Of a stretch of 64,000 nt of DNA, positions 16,003-25,326 are shown one piece after another. This DNA is from Rhodospirillaceae bacterium SYSU D60007 (GTDB lineage: Bacteria; Pseudomonadota; Alphaproteobacteria; Reyranellales; Reyranellaceae), in NCBI GenBank assembly GCA_003574685.1, contig QOCQ01000003.1:1-64000 (forward strand), written 5' to 3'. The notes beneath the pieces are model-generated. The model worked only from the letters and a program-made list of their open reading frames with translations. It ran no database searches and was not told where the DNA came from. Position 1 is the first letter of the stretch. Each line of letters begins with the position of its first letter. Position numbers and translations under genes: made by a program.

Positions 16003-17499
16003 ATGGGCAACGGCGCTCGTTCAACGGCGGCTTCTGTAGTCGTGGCAGGCTTGCCGGACTCACTGGCCCCAGCGTCGGGCGTGCGCCGCACACCGGTATC
16101 GGCAGTCATCGTGACACGGCTACTCGCCCTCGCCGATGCAGTCATGCTGCTGGCAGGCGCTGCGGCGTGGCTCTTTCTGGGGTCGCTTGGAAAGACGCTC
16201 GACTGGCGCATTTCCACGCTCGCTATTTGCCTGGGCACCCTGGTAGGTCTCAACTTTCTGCACCTTTCCGGCGCCTACAGGTTTGAGCGACTTGGGCATC
16301 CGTGGCAGTCCCTGGCTCCCGCGCTGGCAGGGTGGACGCTGACAGCCGGCATCCTGCTGACGGCCGTCACCCTGGGCGGCGCGCCGTTGCGGAGCGCATT
16401 GCGCGAAGCGGCGATCTGGTATCCGGCCGGGCTGGTGGTGCTGGCATCCGTTCGGCTGCTGCTTTGGCTGCAGATTGGCCGGTGGCGCCGGGCTGGGAAG
16501 ATCGGCCGTCCGGTCGCCATCGTCGGCACTGGTTCGATTGCCCGCCGGTTGCTGATGCACCTGAAGGCGCATCAGGCTGCCGACATGCGCATCGCGGGCA
16601 TTTACGACGATCAGTTTGAGAGCTCCTCAACCGCCACGAGCTGCCTCGGACACAGGATCGGCGGCGATCTCGATGACCTCATCGCCGACATCAGGCGTCT
16701 TGGCATCACGACCGTGATCGTGGCCCAGCCGCTTTCGGCGGATTTGCGGCTTGCGACGACCCTCAACAAGCTCAGCCTCGTGCCCGTCGATGTGCGGGTG
16801 GCGCCCGATGTCTTTGGACTGCAGCTCGGCCGGTTCGATGTGACTCACGTCGGCGGCGTCACGTTGCTGAACGCGATGGACAGGCCGCTGCGCGACTGGC
16901 GCTGGATTGCGAAAGAGATTGAGGATCGCGTCCTGGCAGCGATGATCCTTACGCTGATATCGCCCCTGCTGCTGTTTATCGCACTGCTGATCCGGCTGGA
17001 CAGCCCCGGACCGGTACTTTTCCGGCAGAAGCGCTACGGACTGAACAACAGCCTTATCGAGGTGCTGAAGTTCCGGACCATGTACCACGAGGCGCGGGAC
17101 GAGAACGCAGAGCAGCTCACGCGGCGCAACGACCCGCGCGTGACGCGGGTGGGCGCCTTCCTGCGACGCACCAGCATGGACGAGCTGCCTCAGTTCCTGA
17201 ATGTGTTGCGGGGAGAAATGTCGATTGTCGGTCCGCGGCCTCACGCGCTGGCCGCCAAGGCCGGGCGCCTTCTGTACCAGGATGCCGTCCGTTACTACGA
17301 TTCCCGCCACCGGATGAAGCCCGGCATTACAGGCTGGGCCCAGGTCAACGGCTGGCGTGGCGAAACCGACACCGTTGAGCAGATCCGGAAGCGGGTCGAA
17401 CATGACCTCTATTACATCGAGAACTGGTCGATTCGCCTTGACCTCAAGATCATCATACGCACCGTCCTTGGCGGTTTCACCGGACGGCATGCCTATTGA
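16003..17499 (+). CDS. Undecaprenyl-phosphate sugar-1-phosphate transferase (WcaJ-type)
   Basis: 498 aa polyprenyl glycosylphosphotransferase that starts the repeat unit by moving a sugar-1-phosphate onto undecaprenyl phosphate. ATG 16003 follows GAAGGTGGG; an in-frame TTG upstream is less likely. Four N-terminal membrane segments (about 45-155), a CoA-binding-like Rossmann domain (VAIVGTGSIARRL), a fifth hydrophobic segment (AAMILTLISPLLLFIALLI), then the catalytic domain with SPGPVLFRQKRYG, LKFRTM, TSMDELPQ and VGPRPHA. The long WcaJ/GumD topology favours glucose or galactose, though the donor is not proven. Confidence 0.92.
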   Translation: MGNGARSTAASVVVAGLPDSLAPASGVRRTPVSAVIVTRLLALADAVMLLAGAAAWLFLGSLGKTLDWRISTLAICLGTLVGLNFLHLSGAYRFERLGHPWQSLAPALAGWTLTAGILLTAVTLGGAPLRSALREAAIWYPAGLVVLASVRLLLWLQIGRWRRAGKIGRPVAIVGTGSIARRLLMHLKAHQAADMRIAGIYDDQFESSSTATSCLGHRIGGDLDDLIADIRRLGITTVIVAQPLSADLRLATTLNKLSLVPVDVRVAPDVFGLQLGRFDVTHVGGVTLLNAMDRPLRDWRWIAKEIEDRVLAAMILTLISPLLLFIALLIRLDSPGPVLFRQKRYGLNNSLIEVLKFRTMYHEARDENAEQLTRRNDPRVTRVGAFLRRTSMDELPQFLNVLRGEMSIVGPRPHALAAKAGRLLYQDAVRYYDSRHRMKPGITGWAQVNGWRGETDTVEQIRKRVEHDLYYIENWSIRLDLKIIIRTVLGGFTGRHAY

Positions 17500-18703
17500 T
17501 GCCGGTCATCGGCGTCGTCTGCGCTGCCTCTGGCTGACCTATGCGGATCCGGAGCCGCGTCACAGCGGAGAGTTTATTTACTCTGGCGGGCTGATTGACG
17601 CCGTTGCGCAGTCGGGCATGGAGGTCGAGGTACTGGCGCTGGGGCGTTCCGATGCGCCGAGGCGCAACGGGCACCGCGATCCGCGCGTCGTCTGGTGGCT
17701 GGATAGCCATGGGCCGCTGTCGCGCCTGGGCAGCGTCGCATCGGCCTTGCCGCACATTGTCTATCGCTGCCGGACTGCCGAGATGCAGCGGATGCTCGAC
17801 GAGTTGCTGCGCCGGGGCGGCTGGACCGGCATCGTGTTCGACGGCCTCTCCAGCGGCTGGGCGCTGGCGCCGGTGCTGGAGTACTACGCCGACAAGACGC
17901 ACCGGCCAAGGCTGGTGTACGTTTCGCACAATCATGAAGAGAGCACGCGCGAGCTGATCGCCAAGAGTCAGGTGCCGTTCCTGAAACGCCAGGCGGTGCG
18001 GCTGGATGCCCGGAAAGCGACCCGACTTGAGCGCGAGCTGGTGGAAGCGGTGGATACCGTCACCGCGATCACGCCCGATGACATGAGGCTCTACCGCGCA
18101 CGCTGGCCGGACAAGCCGATGGATGTGCTGACGCCCGGCTATCGGGGGCGTAGCGTCGCCTCACGCCGTATCACCGCGAGCATGCCCAGGCGCGCCGTCA
18201 TTGTCGGCAGCTTCGACTGGATCGCCAAGCGGATGAACCTGGAGGAATTCATCACCGTTGCCGATTCGCTGTTCGCCGCACGTGGCGCCGAACTGCAGGT
18301 TATCGGCAGCGCCAAGAAGTCGTTCCTGGCCAGCCTGCGCAGGCGCACAGTCGCTACCGAATTCACGGGCACGGTCCCGGACGTGACCGAATACCTCGAT
18401 GCAGCGCGTATCGCCATCGTGCCCGAGCGCACCGGCGGCGGCTTCAAGCTCAAGGTTCTGGAGTACGTGTTCAACCGGCTGCCCGTTTTCGGTCTGGTCG
18501 GCTCGGTTGCCGGCGTTCCGCTTCGCAACGGCGATGAAATCATGCTCTTCCCGGACCATGCCGCACTCGCCCGTGGCGTGCTGAATGCCATGGATGACGT
18601 CGATCTGCTCAACCGTATCCAGCAGCGGGCCTTTGTCGCGTGCAGCGGCCAGTTTGACTGGGCAAGCCGGGGGCGGCAGCTAAGTGCCGCGATTGCCGGA
18701 TGA
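17489..18703 (+). CDS. Glycosyltransferase (GT-B fold)
   Basis: 404 aa from ATG 17489, overlapping the previous stop by 11 bp. N-terminal LWLTYADPEPRHSGEFIYSG with a glycine-rich acceptor loop; C-terminal VPERTGGGFKLKVLEYVF, a donor-binding pattern common in GT4-like enzymes. It is coupled on both sides: its stop shares ATGA with the polymerase start. Probably one of the assembly transferases of the repeat unit; sugar specificity is not visible. Confidence 0.83.
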   Translation: MPIDAGHRRRLRCLWLTYADPEPRHSGEFIYSGGLIDAVAQSGMEVEVLALGRSDAPRRNGHRDPRVVWWLDSHGPLSRLGSVASALPHIVYRCRTAEMQRMLDELLRRGGWTGIVFDGLSSGWALAPVLEYYADKTHRPRLVYVSHNHEESTRELIAKSQVPFLKRQAVRLDARKATRLERELVEAVDTVTAITPDDMRLYRARWPDKPMDVLTPGYRGRSVASRRITASMPRRAVIVGSFDWIAKRMNLEEFITVADSLFAARGAELQVIGSAKKSFLASLRRRTVATEFTGTVPDVTEYLDAARIAIVPERTGGGFKLKVLEYVFNRLPVFGLVGSVAGVPLRNGDEIMLFPDHAALARGVLNAMDDVDLLNRIQQRAFVACSGQFDWASRGRQLSAAIAG

Positions 18704-20061
18704 TCAGGGCACAGCACCCCGGCGAGCGGCTCGGCTGGTTCGATTCGCTGCTGGTCATCATCTATCTGCTCGGCATCTACATGGGCGTCAACCTGCCCAT
18801 CACTAATGGCGTTCCGCTGACCTGCGCGCCATCGGGAATTGCCGGCCTTATCATGCTGTGGCGCAGGCGCGATCAGATCAACCCGGTGCATCTCGGCGTC
18901 CTGATGATCGTTATTGCGCTCTACATCGGATCGGTGTTTTCGGCGTCAAATGTCGAGTTCCTGGGAAAGAGGTTTACCGGGCTTCTCCAGCTCACCTATT
19001 CACTGGTCATCAGCTATGCGCTGTTCGTCACGCTGACGCATGGCGAACGGAGGGGCATCGCGCGCATCCTGTTCGGCTTCTGCATCGCCATCCTGGTCGG
19101 CGTGGTGCTGGAACACCACACTGCGCTGCGCGAGGTCAGCGACAGGGTACGTGCGCGCATTTTCGAATTCGGCCTCTACGATGCCGACCTCCGTGACCAG
19201 GTGCTGTATGGAAGGGTTCGGGCCAAGCTGTTCACCTCCGAACCGTCCAACGTGACGTTCGGGTTTGTGCATTACGGCTTCGCCTGGCTCGTGGTGAGCA
19301 CGTGGCGCTGGAAAATTCCTGTCTATCTGGTGCTGGTGGGACTGGGCCTGCTCATCATGCGTGGTCCCACGCTGCTTCTGATGCTGGTGCTGCTGGGTCC
19401 CTACCTGGTCTTCCTGGGCGGTAGCACGGGACCTGCACGCGGATTCTCTTTCGTGCGCCTGATCGGTGCGGGGATACTTGGCGTTATCTTCCTGGTGGGT
19501 GCGGTGATCATCGGGCAGTCGCTTTACGCTGAGCGGCTGCGCACCTTCACGAGCGGTCGTGATGCCAGTACGTACGCGCGCATCATCGGCCCCATGGAGG
19601 TGGCATTCGACGGCTTCAAGCGTTACCCTTGGGCGGGCGCCGGCCTGACGGGCGAACCCTTCATCGAGGAACGGGCGGTTTCGATCTACATGCGGTCAGG
19701 TACCTACGAGCCGACCTGGCACTTCCGCATCGCCGAGGCTTTGACCAACTACTTCTGGCTGCACTGGATCTATCTTGGCCTCGTCTGGGGCACAATCATG
19801 CTGATTGCTCTTACAATCTGGCTCAGGGTCCTGGGCGTACCCAGTGTGCTCTTCTGCTGGTCGGTATGGGTGATCCTCGGTCAGGCGGCGGGCGCCTATG
19901 TGGGTCCCCGTACCTGGACGGTGCTGCTGTTCGCAGCGGCCTGCGCAGTCCTCGCAACGCAGCCAGCGACGCGGCCTTCGCCTGCACCCGCCCGTGCGGC
20001 AGTGCCGCGCTATCCAGCCCTGGCCGGGCTGGTCGCCAGAAGGCGCGAGAGGTTCGGCTGA
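18700..20061 (+). CDS. Wzy/O-antigen-ligase-like membrane polymerase
   Basis: 453 aa with about ten hydrophobic segments and a large extracytoplasmic loop between about 250 and 345 that contains YPWAGAGLTGEPFI, as in Wzy polymerases and WaaL-type proteins. Such proteins join lipid-linked repeat units in the periplasm. It starts in ATGA overlap with the preceding glycosyltransferase and its stop overlaps the beta-helix gene by one base. Sequence conservation in this family is very low, so the call rests on topology and context. Confidence 0.75.
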   Translation: MIRAQHPGERLGWFDSLLVIIYLLGIYMGVNLPITNGVPLTCAPSGIAGLIMLWRRRDQINPVHLGVLMIVIALYIGSVFSASNVEFLGKRFTGLLQLTYSLVISYALFVTLTHGERRGIARILFGFCIAILVGVVLEHHTALREVSDRVRARIFEFGLYDADLRDQVLYGRVRAKLFTSEPSNVTFGFVHYGFAWLVVSTWRWKIPVYLVLVGLGLLIMRGPTLLLMLVLLGPYLVFLGGSTGPARGFSFVRLIGAGILGVIFLVGAVIIGQSLYAERLRTFTSGRDASTYARIIGPMEVAFDGFKRYPWAGAGLTGEPFIEERAVSIYMRSGTYEPTWHFRIAEALTNYFWLHWIYLGLVWGTIMLIALTIWLRVLGVPSVLFCWSVWVILGQAAGAYVGPRTWTVLLFAAACAVLATQPATRPSPAPARAAVPRYPALAGLVARRRERFG

Positions 20062-21341
20062 TGTCCGAAACCGATACCGCGCGTCGCGGCCTGCTGGGCC
20101 TTGGCGCTGGCCTGGCGCTCGCCGCCGTTCCGGCCGCTGCCGCAGCCCAACAGGCGGGCGGACGGCCGCCGCCAGCACGCACGATGCTGTCGGCCACGAC
20201 GTTCGGCGCAAGCGGCGACGGGGCAGCCGACGACACGGCGGCGCTGCAGGCGGCCCTCGACGCCGCCTTCAGGCCGGGCGGTCCCGGATTTCTCCTGATC
20301 CCGCCCGGACTTTATCGCATCACGCGCACGATCCGGGTGGCGACCGGCGGGGGCGCCGAAGGCAACATCGTGCGCCACAGCGGCATTTCCGCCCATGGTG
20401 CGCGCCTGAAGTCGGAGATTCGCGACGGCTCCAATGTCTTTGAGTTCATCAGCGGGACGACCACACGCTTCCTGCTCGTCGAAGGGCTGGACATCCGGGG
20501 ATCCGGCGAAGACGGCCACGGCGTCTATCTCGAATGCGAGGAATGGGGAAAGTACCTCTACAATTTCTGCCTGCGCGACGTGGTTATCCAGGGGTGTGGC
20601 GGTGATGGCTGCCGGATGGTCGGCAATGTCTTCGAGGCGCAGGTCATCAACACCTATTGCCGGAACAACAAGGGCAACGGCGCGACGTTCGGGCATGGGT
20701 TCAGGAAGGGTATCCTGTCTTCCATTCACGTCTTCGGCTGTGTGTTCGGTGAGAACGCCCGGCATGGCGTTGCCATGATCAACAAGTGCTACGATGTGGC
20801 GTTTCACGGCTGCTATTTCCTGCTCAATGGCAAGTTCGGTCTGGTCGCCGAGAACGGCTGCACGTTGCTGTCGAACTGTGGCTTTGAGAACAACCACCAG
20901 GCGGCTGCCGGGTTTGAGAGCGGCGATGCCGGAATTGCACTGTCCAATTTCGGAACGCTCGTCGGCTGTACGGCGTATTCCATCTACAATCAGACGCGAT
21001 TGCTGCGGGCCTACATCGTCGGGCAGCTCGTCATGGTCGGCTGCACTGGCCATGGCGACAAGCGGGCGAAAGGCGCGGGCTTGGCGCAAATAGGGGGCCA
21101 GAAAAAGCGTGCCGGTGCGACCATCATTGGCTCGACCGGCAAGATTGAATACGTGAACGGCTTCGAGGCGATCGAACTCGCTGGCACCGGCGGCGGCGCC
21201 CGCTTCGGATCGGACTGGCGCAGCGCCAGTCTCGTCCACATCGGGGAATATCGCCTGTGGGTGGACCGGCACGGCAATCTGAGACTGAAGAAGGGATCGC
21301 CATCTGCCGATGACGACGGCAAGGCGCTGGCGATGAGTTGA
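20061..21341 (+). CDS. Secreted right-handed beta-helix (pectate-lyase-like) protein
   Basis: 426 aa. N-terminal TARRGLLGLGAGLALAAVPAAAAAQ is a signal peptide with a twin-arginine-like motif. The mature protein begins with the pectate-lyase-3 pattern FGASGDGAADDTAALQAALD and LLIPPGLYRITRT, followed by repeating short strands rich in Gly, Asn and Cys, typical of a parallel beta-helix. It may cleave or edit the polymer during export, as lyases in alginate and other exopolysaccharide operons do, or be a structural capsule protein. No catalytic residues can be assigned. One-base overlap with the polymerase gene ties it to assembly. Confidence 0.82.
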   Translation: MSETDTARRGLLGLGAGLALAAVPAAAAAQQAGGRPPPARTMLSATTFGASGDGAADDTAALQAALDAAFRPGGPGFLLIPPGLYRITRTIRVATGGGAEGNIVRHSGISAHGARLKSEIRDGSNVFEFISGTTTRFLLVEGLDIRGSGEDGHGVYLECEEWGKYLYNFCLRDVVIQGCGGDGCRMVGNVFEAQVINTYCRNNKGNGATFGHGFRKGILSSIHVFGCVFGENARHGVAMINKCYDVAFHGCYFLLNGKFGLVAENGCTLLSNCGFENNHQAAAGFESGDAGIALSNFGTLVGCTAYSIYNQTRLLRAYIVGQLVMVGCTGHGDKRAKGAGLAQIGGQKKRAGATIIGSTGKIEYVNGFEAIELAGTGGGARFGSDWRSASLVHIGEYRLWVDRHGNLRLKKGSPSADDDGKALAMS

Positions 21342-21343
21342 GG

Positions 21344-21363
21344 GATCACACGCTGATCACTCG
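21344..21363 (+). promoter_or_regulatory. Exact exopolysaccharide box upstream of the glycosyltransferase at 21427
   Basis: TCACA at 21346 and TGATCAC at 21354-21360 give two TCAC cores exactly 11 bp apart. GATAGT at 21384-21389 lies 27 nt after the second core, the same spacing seen at 31220/31247. A small inverted repeat (TGCCT-CA-AGGCA, 21365-21376) sits between. The site is 64 bp before the start codon. Confidence 0.6.
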
Positions 21364-21426
21364 TTGCCTCAAGGCAGCTCTGGGATAGTCGCCGCTACTG
21401 CCAATCCCAGCCTGCACGGAATATGC

Positions 21427-22722
21427 ATGCGCGTTCTTCATCTTTCACCGACCGACACGGAAGGCGGCGCGGCAAGAGGAGTCTATCAGCTTCATTGTGG
21501 TCTGCGCACGGCCGGCATCGACTCGCGCATGCTCGTACAACGCAAGTTCAGCGACGATCCATCGGTCGTTACCCGCCAGTTTGACGGCCGGCTTTCCAAC
21601 GCTCTGTATGAGCGCCTCGATCGCCTGCCACTGAAGTTGTATGACTGGACGCACCAGAACTGGTGGACCGTTGGCTGGTTGCCCTTCGATCTGCGGCGTG
21701 CCGTGGACCGGCTGAAGCCGGATATCGTGCAGTTCCACTGGATCGGGCACGGTGCGGCCCCGATCAGGACGATGAGACGCCTGCACGACTATCCCATCGT
21801 ATGGACGCTGCGCGACATGTGGCCCCTGACCGGCGGGTGCCACTATTCGGGTGACTGCGAGAAGTTCCTGGCAGGATGCGGCGCCTGCCCTCAGCTCGGC
21901 TCCCCGCGCTCGTTCGACATCAGCCGTTGGCAGTGGCAGCGCAAGCAGCGCGCATGGCATGACGTCAGCATTGACTACGTTGGGTTGAGCAACTGGATCG
22001 CTGATTACGCGAGGCACAGTCCGCTCACGGCAGGAAACAGGGTCTCGGTCATCCCGAATGGCATCGATCTCGAGCGTTTCTCGCCCGGCGACCAGGCAGC
22101 CGCCCGTGCCGCGTGGGATTTGCCGCAGGACCGACGTATCGTCCTGTTCGGCGCTCTTTTCGGAACGTTCTTCGGCGTCACCGAGCGGCGCAAGGGGTTC
22201 GAGTATCTGCGCGAGGCCCTGCAAATGCTGGCCGCGCAAGGATGGGCGGACGGAGCCATGGCTGTCGTCTTCGGTGCCGAGGACGGCGATCTCGATGTCG
22301 GGCTCGATGTGCGCTATGTCGGGCGGGTCAGGGATGACGGGTCGCTTGCGTCGCTGTACGCCGCCGCCGACGTCATGGTCGTGCCCTCGCTGCAGGAGAA
22401 CTTCGGCAAAACAGCGGCCGAGGCGCTGGCCTGCGGCACACCTGTGGCTGCCTTTGCCAATAGCGGCCTGCTCGATATCGTTGATCACAGGCAGAACGGC
22501 TATCTGGCGCAAACCTGCTCGGCCGAAGATCTTGCCCGTGGCATCGCCTGGTGCATCAGCGAGGTCATCAGGGATGACAGGCTGCGGCGACAGGCGCGGC
22601 GCAAGGCCGTGGAAGCTTTCGACATCCGCAGCGTCGTTGAGCGGTACATCTCGCTCTATGAAGGTATTCTCGAACGGCGACGGCCGGCTCCCGCCAGCAC
22701 TCGCCGCCCCGCCGCTGCCTGA
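21427..22722 (+). CDS. Glycosyltransferase (GT4)
   Basis: 431 aa from ATG 21427 (MRVLHLSPTDTEGGAARGVYQL), which opens with the usual Rossmann strand and glycine-rich loop of GT4 enzymes. It contains a Cys-rich stretch typical of a WcaC-like subgroup (MWPLTGGCHYSGDCEKF, GCGACPQLG) and the donor region VPSLQENFGKTAAEALACGTPV with the E-x7-E arrangement. It has its own upstream box and ends 15 bp from the convergent flippase gene. The Cys motifs argue for a colanic-acid-type transferase, but the sugar is unknown. Confidence 0.87.
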   Translation: MRVLHLSPTDTEGGAARGVYQLHCGLRTAGIDSRMLVQRKFSDDPSVVTRQFDGRLSNALYERLDRLPLKLYDWTHQNWWTVGWLPFDLRRAVDRLKPDIVQFHWIGHGAAPIRTMRRLHDYPIVWTLRDMWPLTGGCHYSGDCEKFLAGCGACPQLGSPRSFDISRWQWQRKQRAWHDVSIDYVGLSNWIADYARHSPLTAGNRVSVIPNGIDLERFSPGDQAAARAAWDLPQDRRIVLFGALFGTFFGVTERRKGFEYLREALQMLAAQGWADGAMAVVFGAEDGDLDVGLDVRYVGRVRDDGSLASLYAAADVMVVPSLQENFGKTAAEALACGTPVAAFANSGLLDIVDHRQNGYLAQTCSAEDLARGIAWCISEVIRDDRLRRQARRKAVEAFDIRSVVERYISLYEGILERRRPAPASTRRPAAA

Positions 22723-22737
22723 CCGGCGCAATTAACC

Positions 22738-24207
22738 TCAGGACGTTTCGTGGCGAGGCGCTCCAACAGTCCGGGCCACGCGCATCGCAAGACCTGCAAG
22801 ATCGGGCGATAGCAGCCAGACCGCGGCACCGTAGAGGGGTGCACCAGCCGCGACCAGCAGGGCCAGCTCGGCATAGTCCGGCAGGCCGGTGGTGGCGAGC
22901 CACATGCGCAGCGGAAGGAGACCTGCAACCATGACGAGCGTCGCCATGGCGGGTGCGAACACGGGGGCGGCTATGGCGTACGCTGTCAAGCCGAGAATGC
23001 GGCGTATCAGAAGGATATGGACCGGCAGCAGCGCGGCCGCCCGCGCCACCCAGAAGATCGCGACCGCGAGCATTCCCAGCGGTGCTACGATAAGCACGCC
23101 GGCAATACCCAGAATCAAATACATCAACGCCATTCCCAGGCTCCAGCTCGACCTGTCCGCGGCGCGGTAAAGAGGGCTGAAGAAAATGCCGTAGAAGATC
23201 GGGATCATCTCCAGTGCCAGAACGGTCAGGAGCGGAACGCTCGGATTCCATTTGGCGCCGAACAGCGCCAGCAGCAACGGCTCGCCCGACAGCGCGATGC
23301 CGGCGGCGATAGGAAAGCCGGCCAGGCAGGCGATACGTGTCGACTGCACGAATGCCCTTCCCATGGCCGCCCGGTCCGCCTGCAACCGCGCAAAGGCACT
23401 CAGGCCAACATGGTAGACGGCACTGGAAACCAGCGAACGGACGAGCTGCACCATACGCCACGCGATCGTGAAGTAGCCCAGCGCCACCGAACCGAAGAGG
23501 CTTCCGATCATCAGCTTCAGGACCTGCTCGCCGGCACCTGCCACGATCTGGCTGGTGGAGACGTTCAGGCCGAACGCCCACATTTCGCGCAGGTGCCGCC
23601 ATGAGAAGCGCAGTCGCGGTCGCCACGCGACCGCGGTGAAGGTGGCCAGAGTTGTGGCCAGCGTGCCGACGAGTTGCTGGCCGACCAGGCTCCACAGGCC
23701 AAAGCCGTTCAGCGCCATGGCGATGCCGACCGCGGCACCGACGGCGCGGCCTGCAAGGGAACGCACGGCCAGGGCGTCGAATCGCATGTTCCGCCGGCAG
23801 AGAGCCTGGTGGACACAACCGAGGGCGCCGATCGGAATCGCCAGCGACAGCAGGTGGAGGACCTGCGCCAGCGCGGGTTCGCCGAGGAGCTGCGCCGCAT
23901 GCTCCGCAATGGCCTGGCAAGCGGCCATGAGCGCAAGTGCCACGCCCACGGTACTCCAGAACGCCGTATGCAGATGGTCAGCTTCGAGTTGCTCACGCTG
24001 CACCACCACGTCGGCGAAGCTGTGGGCGACGAAGAGGTTCGAAAAGAAGACGAAGACGGTAGCGAGTGCCACGATGCCGAAGTCGCGAGGCTCCAGCACG
24101 CGGGCCATGACGGCGAAGGTAACGAAGGACAGGGCAGCCACGCCGAAGCTCTCGCCGGCGGACCACACAAAACCCTTGATGCTGCGGGTCTTCAGGGAAG
24201 AGGGCAT
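22738..24207 (-). CDS. Lipid-linked repeat-unit flippase (WzxC-like, MOP family)
   Basis: 489 aa with about 12-14 hydrophobic segments and an N-terminal SIKGFVWSAGESFGVAALSFV, followed by LARVLEPRDFG-like wording (ARVLEPRDFGIVALA), the hallmark of WzxC-type exporters. It would turn undecaprenyl-linked repeat units to the periplasmic face. It faces the glycosyltransferase at 21427 and diverges from the methyltransferase at 24394. A second flippase lies at 26254-27819. Confidence 0.88.
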   Translation of the reverse strand: MPSSLKTRSIKGFVWSAGESFGVAALSFVTFAVMARVLEPRDFGIVALATVFVFFSNLFVAHSFADVVVQREQLEADHLHTAFWSTVGVALALMAACQAIAEHAAQLLGEPALAQVLHLLSLAIPIGALGCVHQALCRRNMRFDALAVRSLAGRAVGAAVGIAMALNGFGLWSLVGQQLVGTLATTLATFTAVAWRPRLRFSWRHLREMWAFGLNVSTSQIVAGAGEQVLKLMIGSLFGSVALGYFTIAWRMVQLVRSLVSSAVYHVGLSAFARLQADRAAMGRAFVQSTRIACLAGFPIAAGIALSGEPLLLALFGAKWNPSVPLLTVLALEMIPIFYGIFFSPLYRAADRSSWSLGMALMYLILGIAGVLIVAPLGMLAVAIFWVARAAALLPVHILLIRRILGLTAYAIAAPVFAPAMATLVMVAGLLPLRMWLATTGLPDYAELALLVAAGAPLYGAAVWLLSPDLAGLAMRVARTVGAPRHETS

Positions 24208-24324
24208 GGAGGAGCTGCTGTCCGGGCAAGACTCGACATTTGTCCATCCCTACCAGTTGGCGTTCCGCCAGGCTGTGACCAGTTGGTAGCTACCCTGACA
24301 GGTCAATGCCGTCCATGACCTTCC

Positions 24325-24370
24325 CTTGTCACAGGCTGCGAGCAGGAGGAGCTTCTAAGCTGGCGATATG
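24325..24370 (+). promoter_or_regulatory. Candidate promoter with a partial exopolysaccharide box
   Basis: TTGTCACAGG at 24326-24335 keeps the TCAC core, but the first half-site is missing. GATATG at 24365-24370 is 24 bp before ATG 24394. The 186-bp divergent gap also holds a direct repeat ACCAGTTGG (24252 and 24278) and the palindrome GGTAGCTACC (24285-24294), which could serve the divergent flippase gene. Confidence 0.3.
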
Positions 24371-24393
24371 ATCCTGTCGCAAAGGGAAGCGGA

Positions 24394-25317
24394 ATGTCGG
24401 GTCTGGTTCGGGTGAACGTCGGGTGCGGGCGCGTCTGGCACCCGGACTGGGTGAATCTTGACCACCGTCCGGCATCGCCGGAGATCAGGAGATTCGATCT
24501 GCGCCAGCCCCTGCCGTTTGCCGATGCGGCGGTGGATGCTGTGTATGCTTCGCATGTGCTGGAGCATCTCGACCGCAGCGAGGGGAAAAAGCTGCTGGCG
24601 GAGTGCCGGCGCATCCTGAAGCCGGGCGGAATCGTGCGCATCGTGGTGCCGGACCTGGAGGAGCTTTGCCGCTTCTACCTGAGGCAGCTTTCTCTGGCGG
24701 TCGAACGGCCGGGTAGTGAAACCGAGCTCGCCTATGATTGGGCTTATCTGCAATTGATCGACCAGCATGTTCGGCGACGTCCCGGCGGTGAAATCCTTGT
24801 CCACCTCGAGCAGCCGGGGCTGCTCGCCAATCCGCATCTCGACAACCGGTTGTCGCTCGAGATCCAGGAGCTCATCCGCCGGAAAACCATTCAGGGCGCG
24901 GATGATGCAGGGGGCACGCGCGCGTCGGCGGCCAGCGCCACCCGGCGTATGCGCTTCGCCGCCCTGCGGCAAGCGCGGGGATTGTTGAAGCGAAGCGGCA
25001 TGGCGGTGATACGCAAATTGTTCTCGCCCTCGGTGACTGATTCGCTGGAGACAGCGCTTTTCCTGCGTACCGGTGAAGTGCACCGCATCGGCTACGATCG
25101 TTTCTCCTTGCCGCGCCTGTTGCGGCAGACAGGATTCGATCAGGTTGAGGTTGTCGGGGCGTCACAAAGCAGCATCCCCGGCTTCAGCGACAGCGGACTG
25201 GATTGCATCGACGGCCAGCCGCGCAAGCCGGGTTCGCTGTTCGTCGAAGGGATCTGTCCGCAACGGGGCAGCATCACGCAGATACCGCAGCGCATGCGCC
25301 ACGAAGCCGCGGCCTGA
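24394..25317 (+). CDS. SAM-dependent methyltransferase (type 11)
   Basis: 307 aa. The SAM-binding loop VNVGCGRVW is at 7-15, with motif SHVLEHLDRSEG and RILKPGGIVRIVVPD following, the classic class I order. It probably methylates a sugar or sugar-nucleotide of the repeat unit. A linker (about 180-215) separates the methyltransferase core from a C-terminal extension ending in a short conserved segment (GYDRFSLPRLLRQTGF). It stands alone between two minus-strand units. The substrate is inferred only from the neighbours. Confidence 0.82.
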   Translation: MSGLVRVNVGCGRVWHPDWVNLDHRPASPEIRRFDLRQPLPFADAAVDAVYASHVLEHLDRSEGKKLLAECRRILKPGGIVRIVVPDLEELCRFYLRQLSLAVERPGSETELAYDWAYLQLIDQHVRRRPGGEILVHLEQPGLLANPHLDNRLSLEIQELIRRKTIQGADDAGGTRASAASATRRMRFAALRQARGLLKRSGMAVIRKLFSPSVTDSLETALFLRTGEVHRIGYDRFSLPRLLRQTGFDQVEVVGASQSSIPGFSDSGLDCIDGQPRKPGSLFVEGICPQRGSITQIPQRMRHEAAA

Positions 25318-25326
25318 CAACGACGC

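Noticed and set aside
20010-21272. 420-codon minus-strand frame opposite the beta-helix gene
   Set aside because: Same shadow pattern; the plus strand has a signal peptide and a conserved pectate-lyase-like start. The frame opposite the acyl-CoA dehydrogenase at 37441-38712 is rejected for the same reason.
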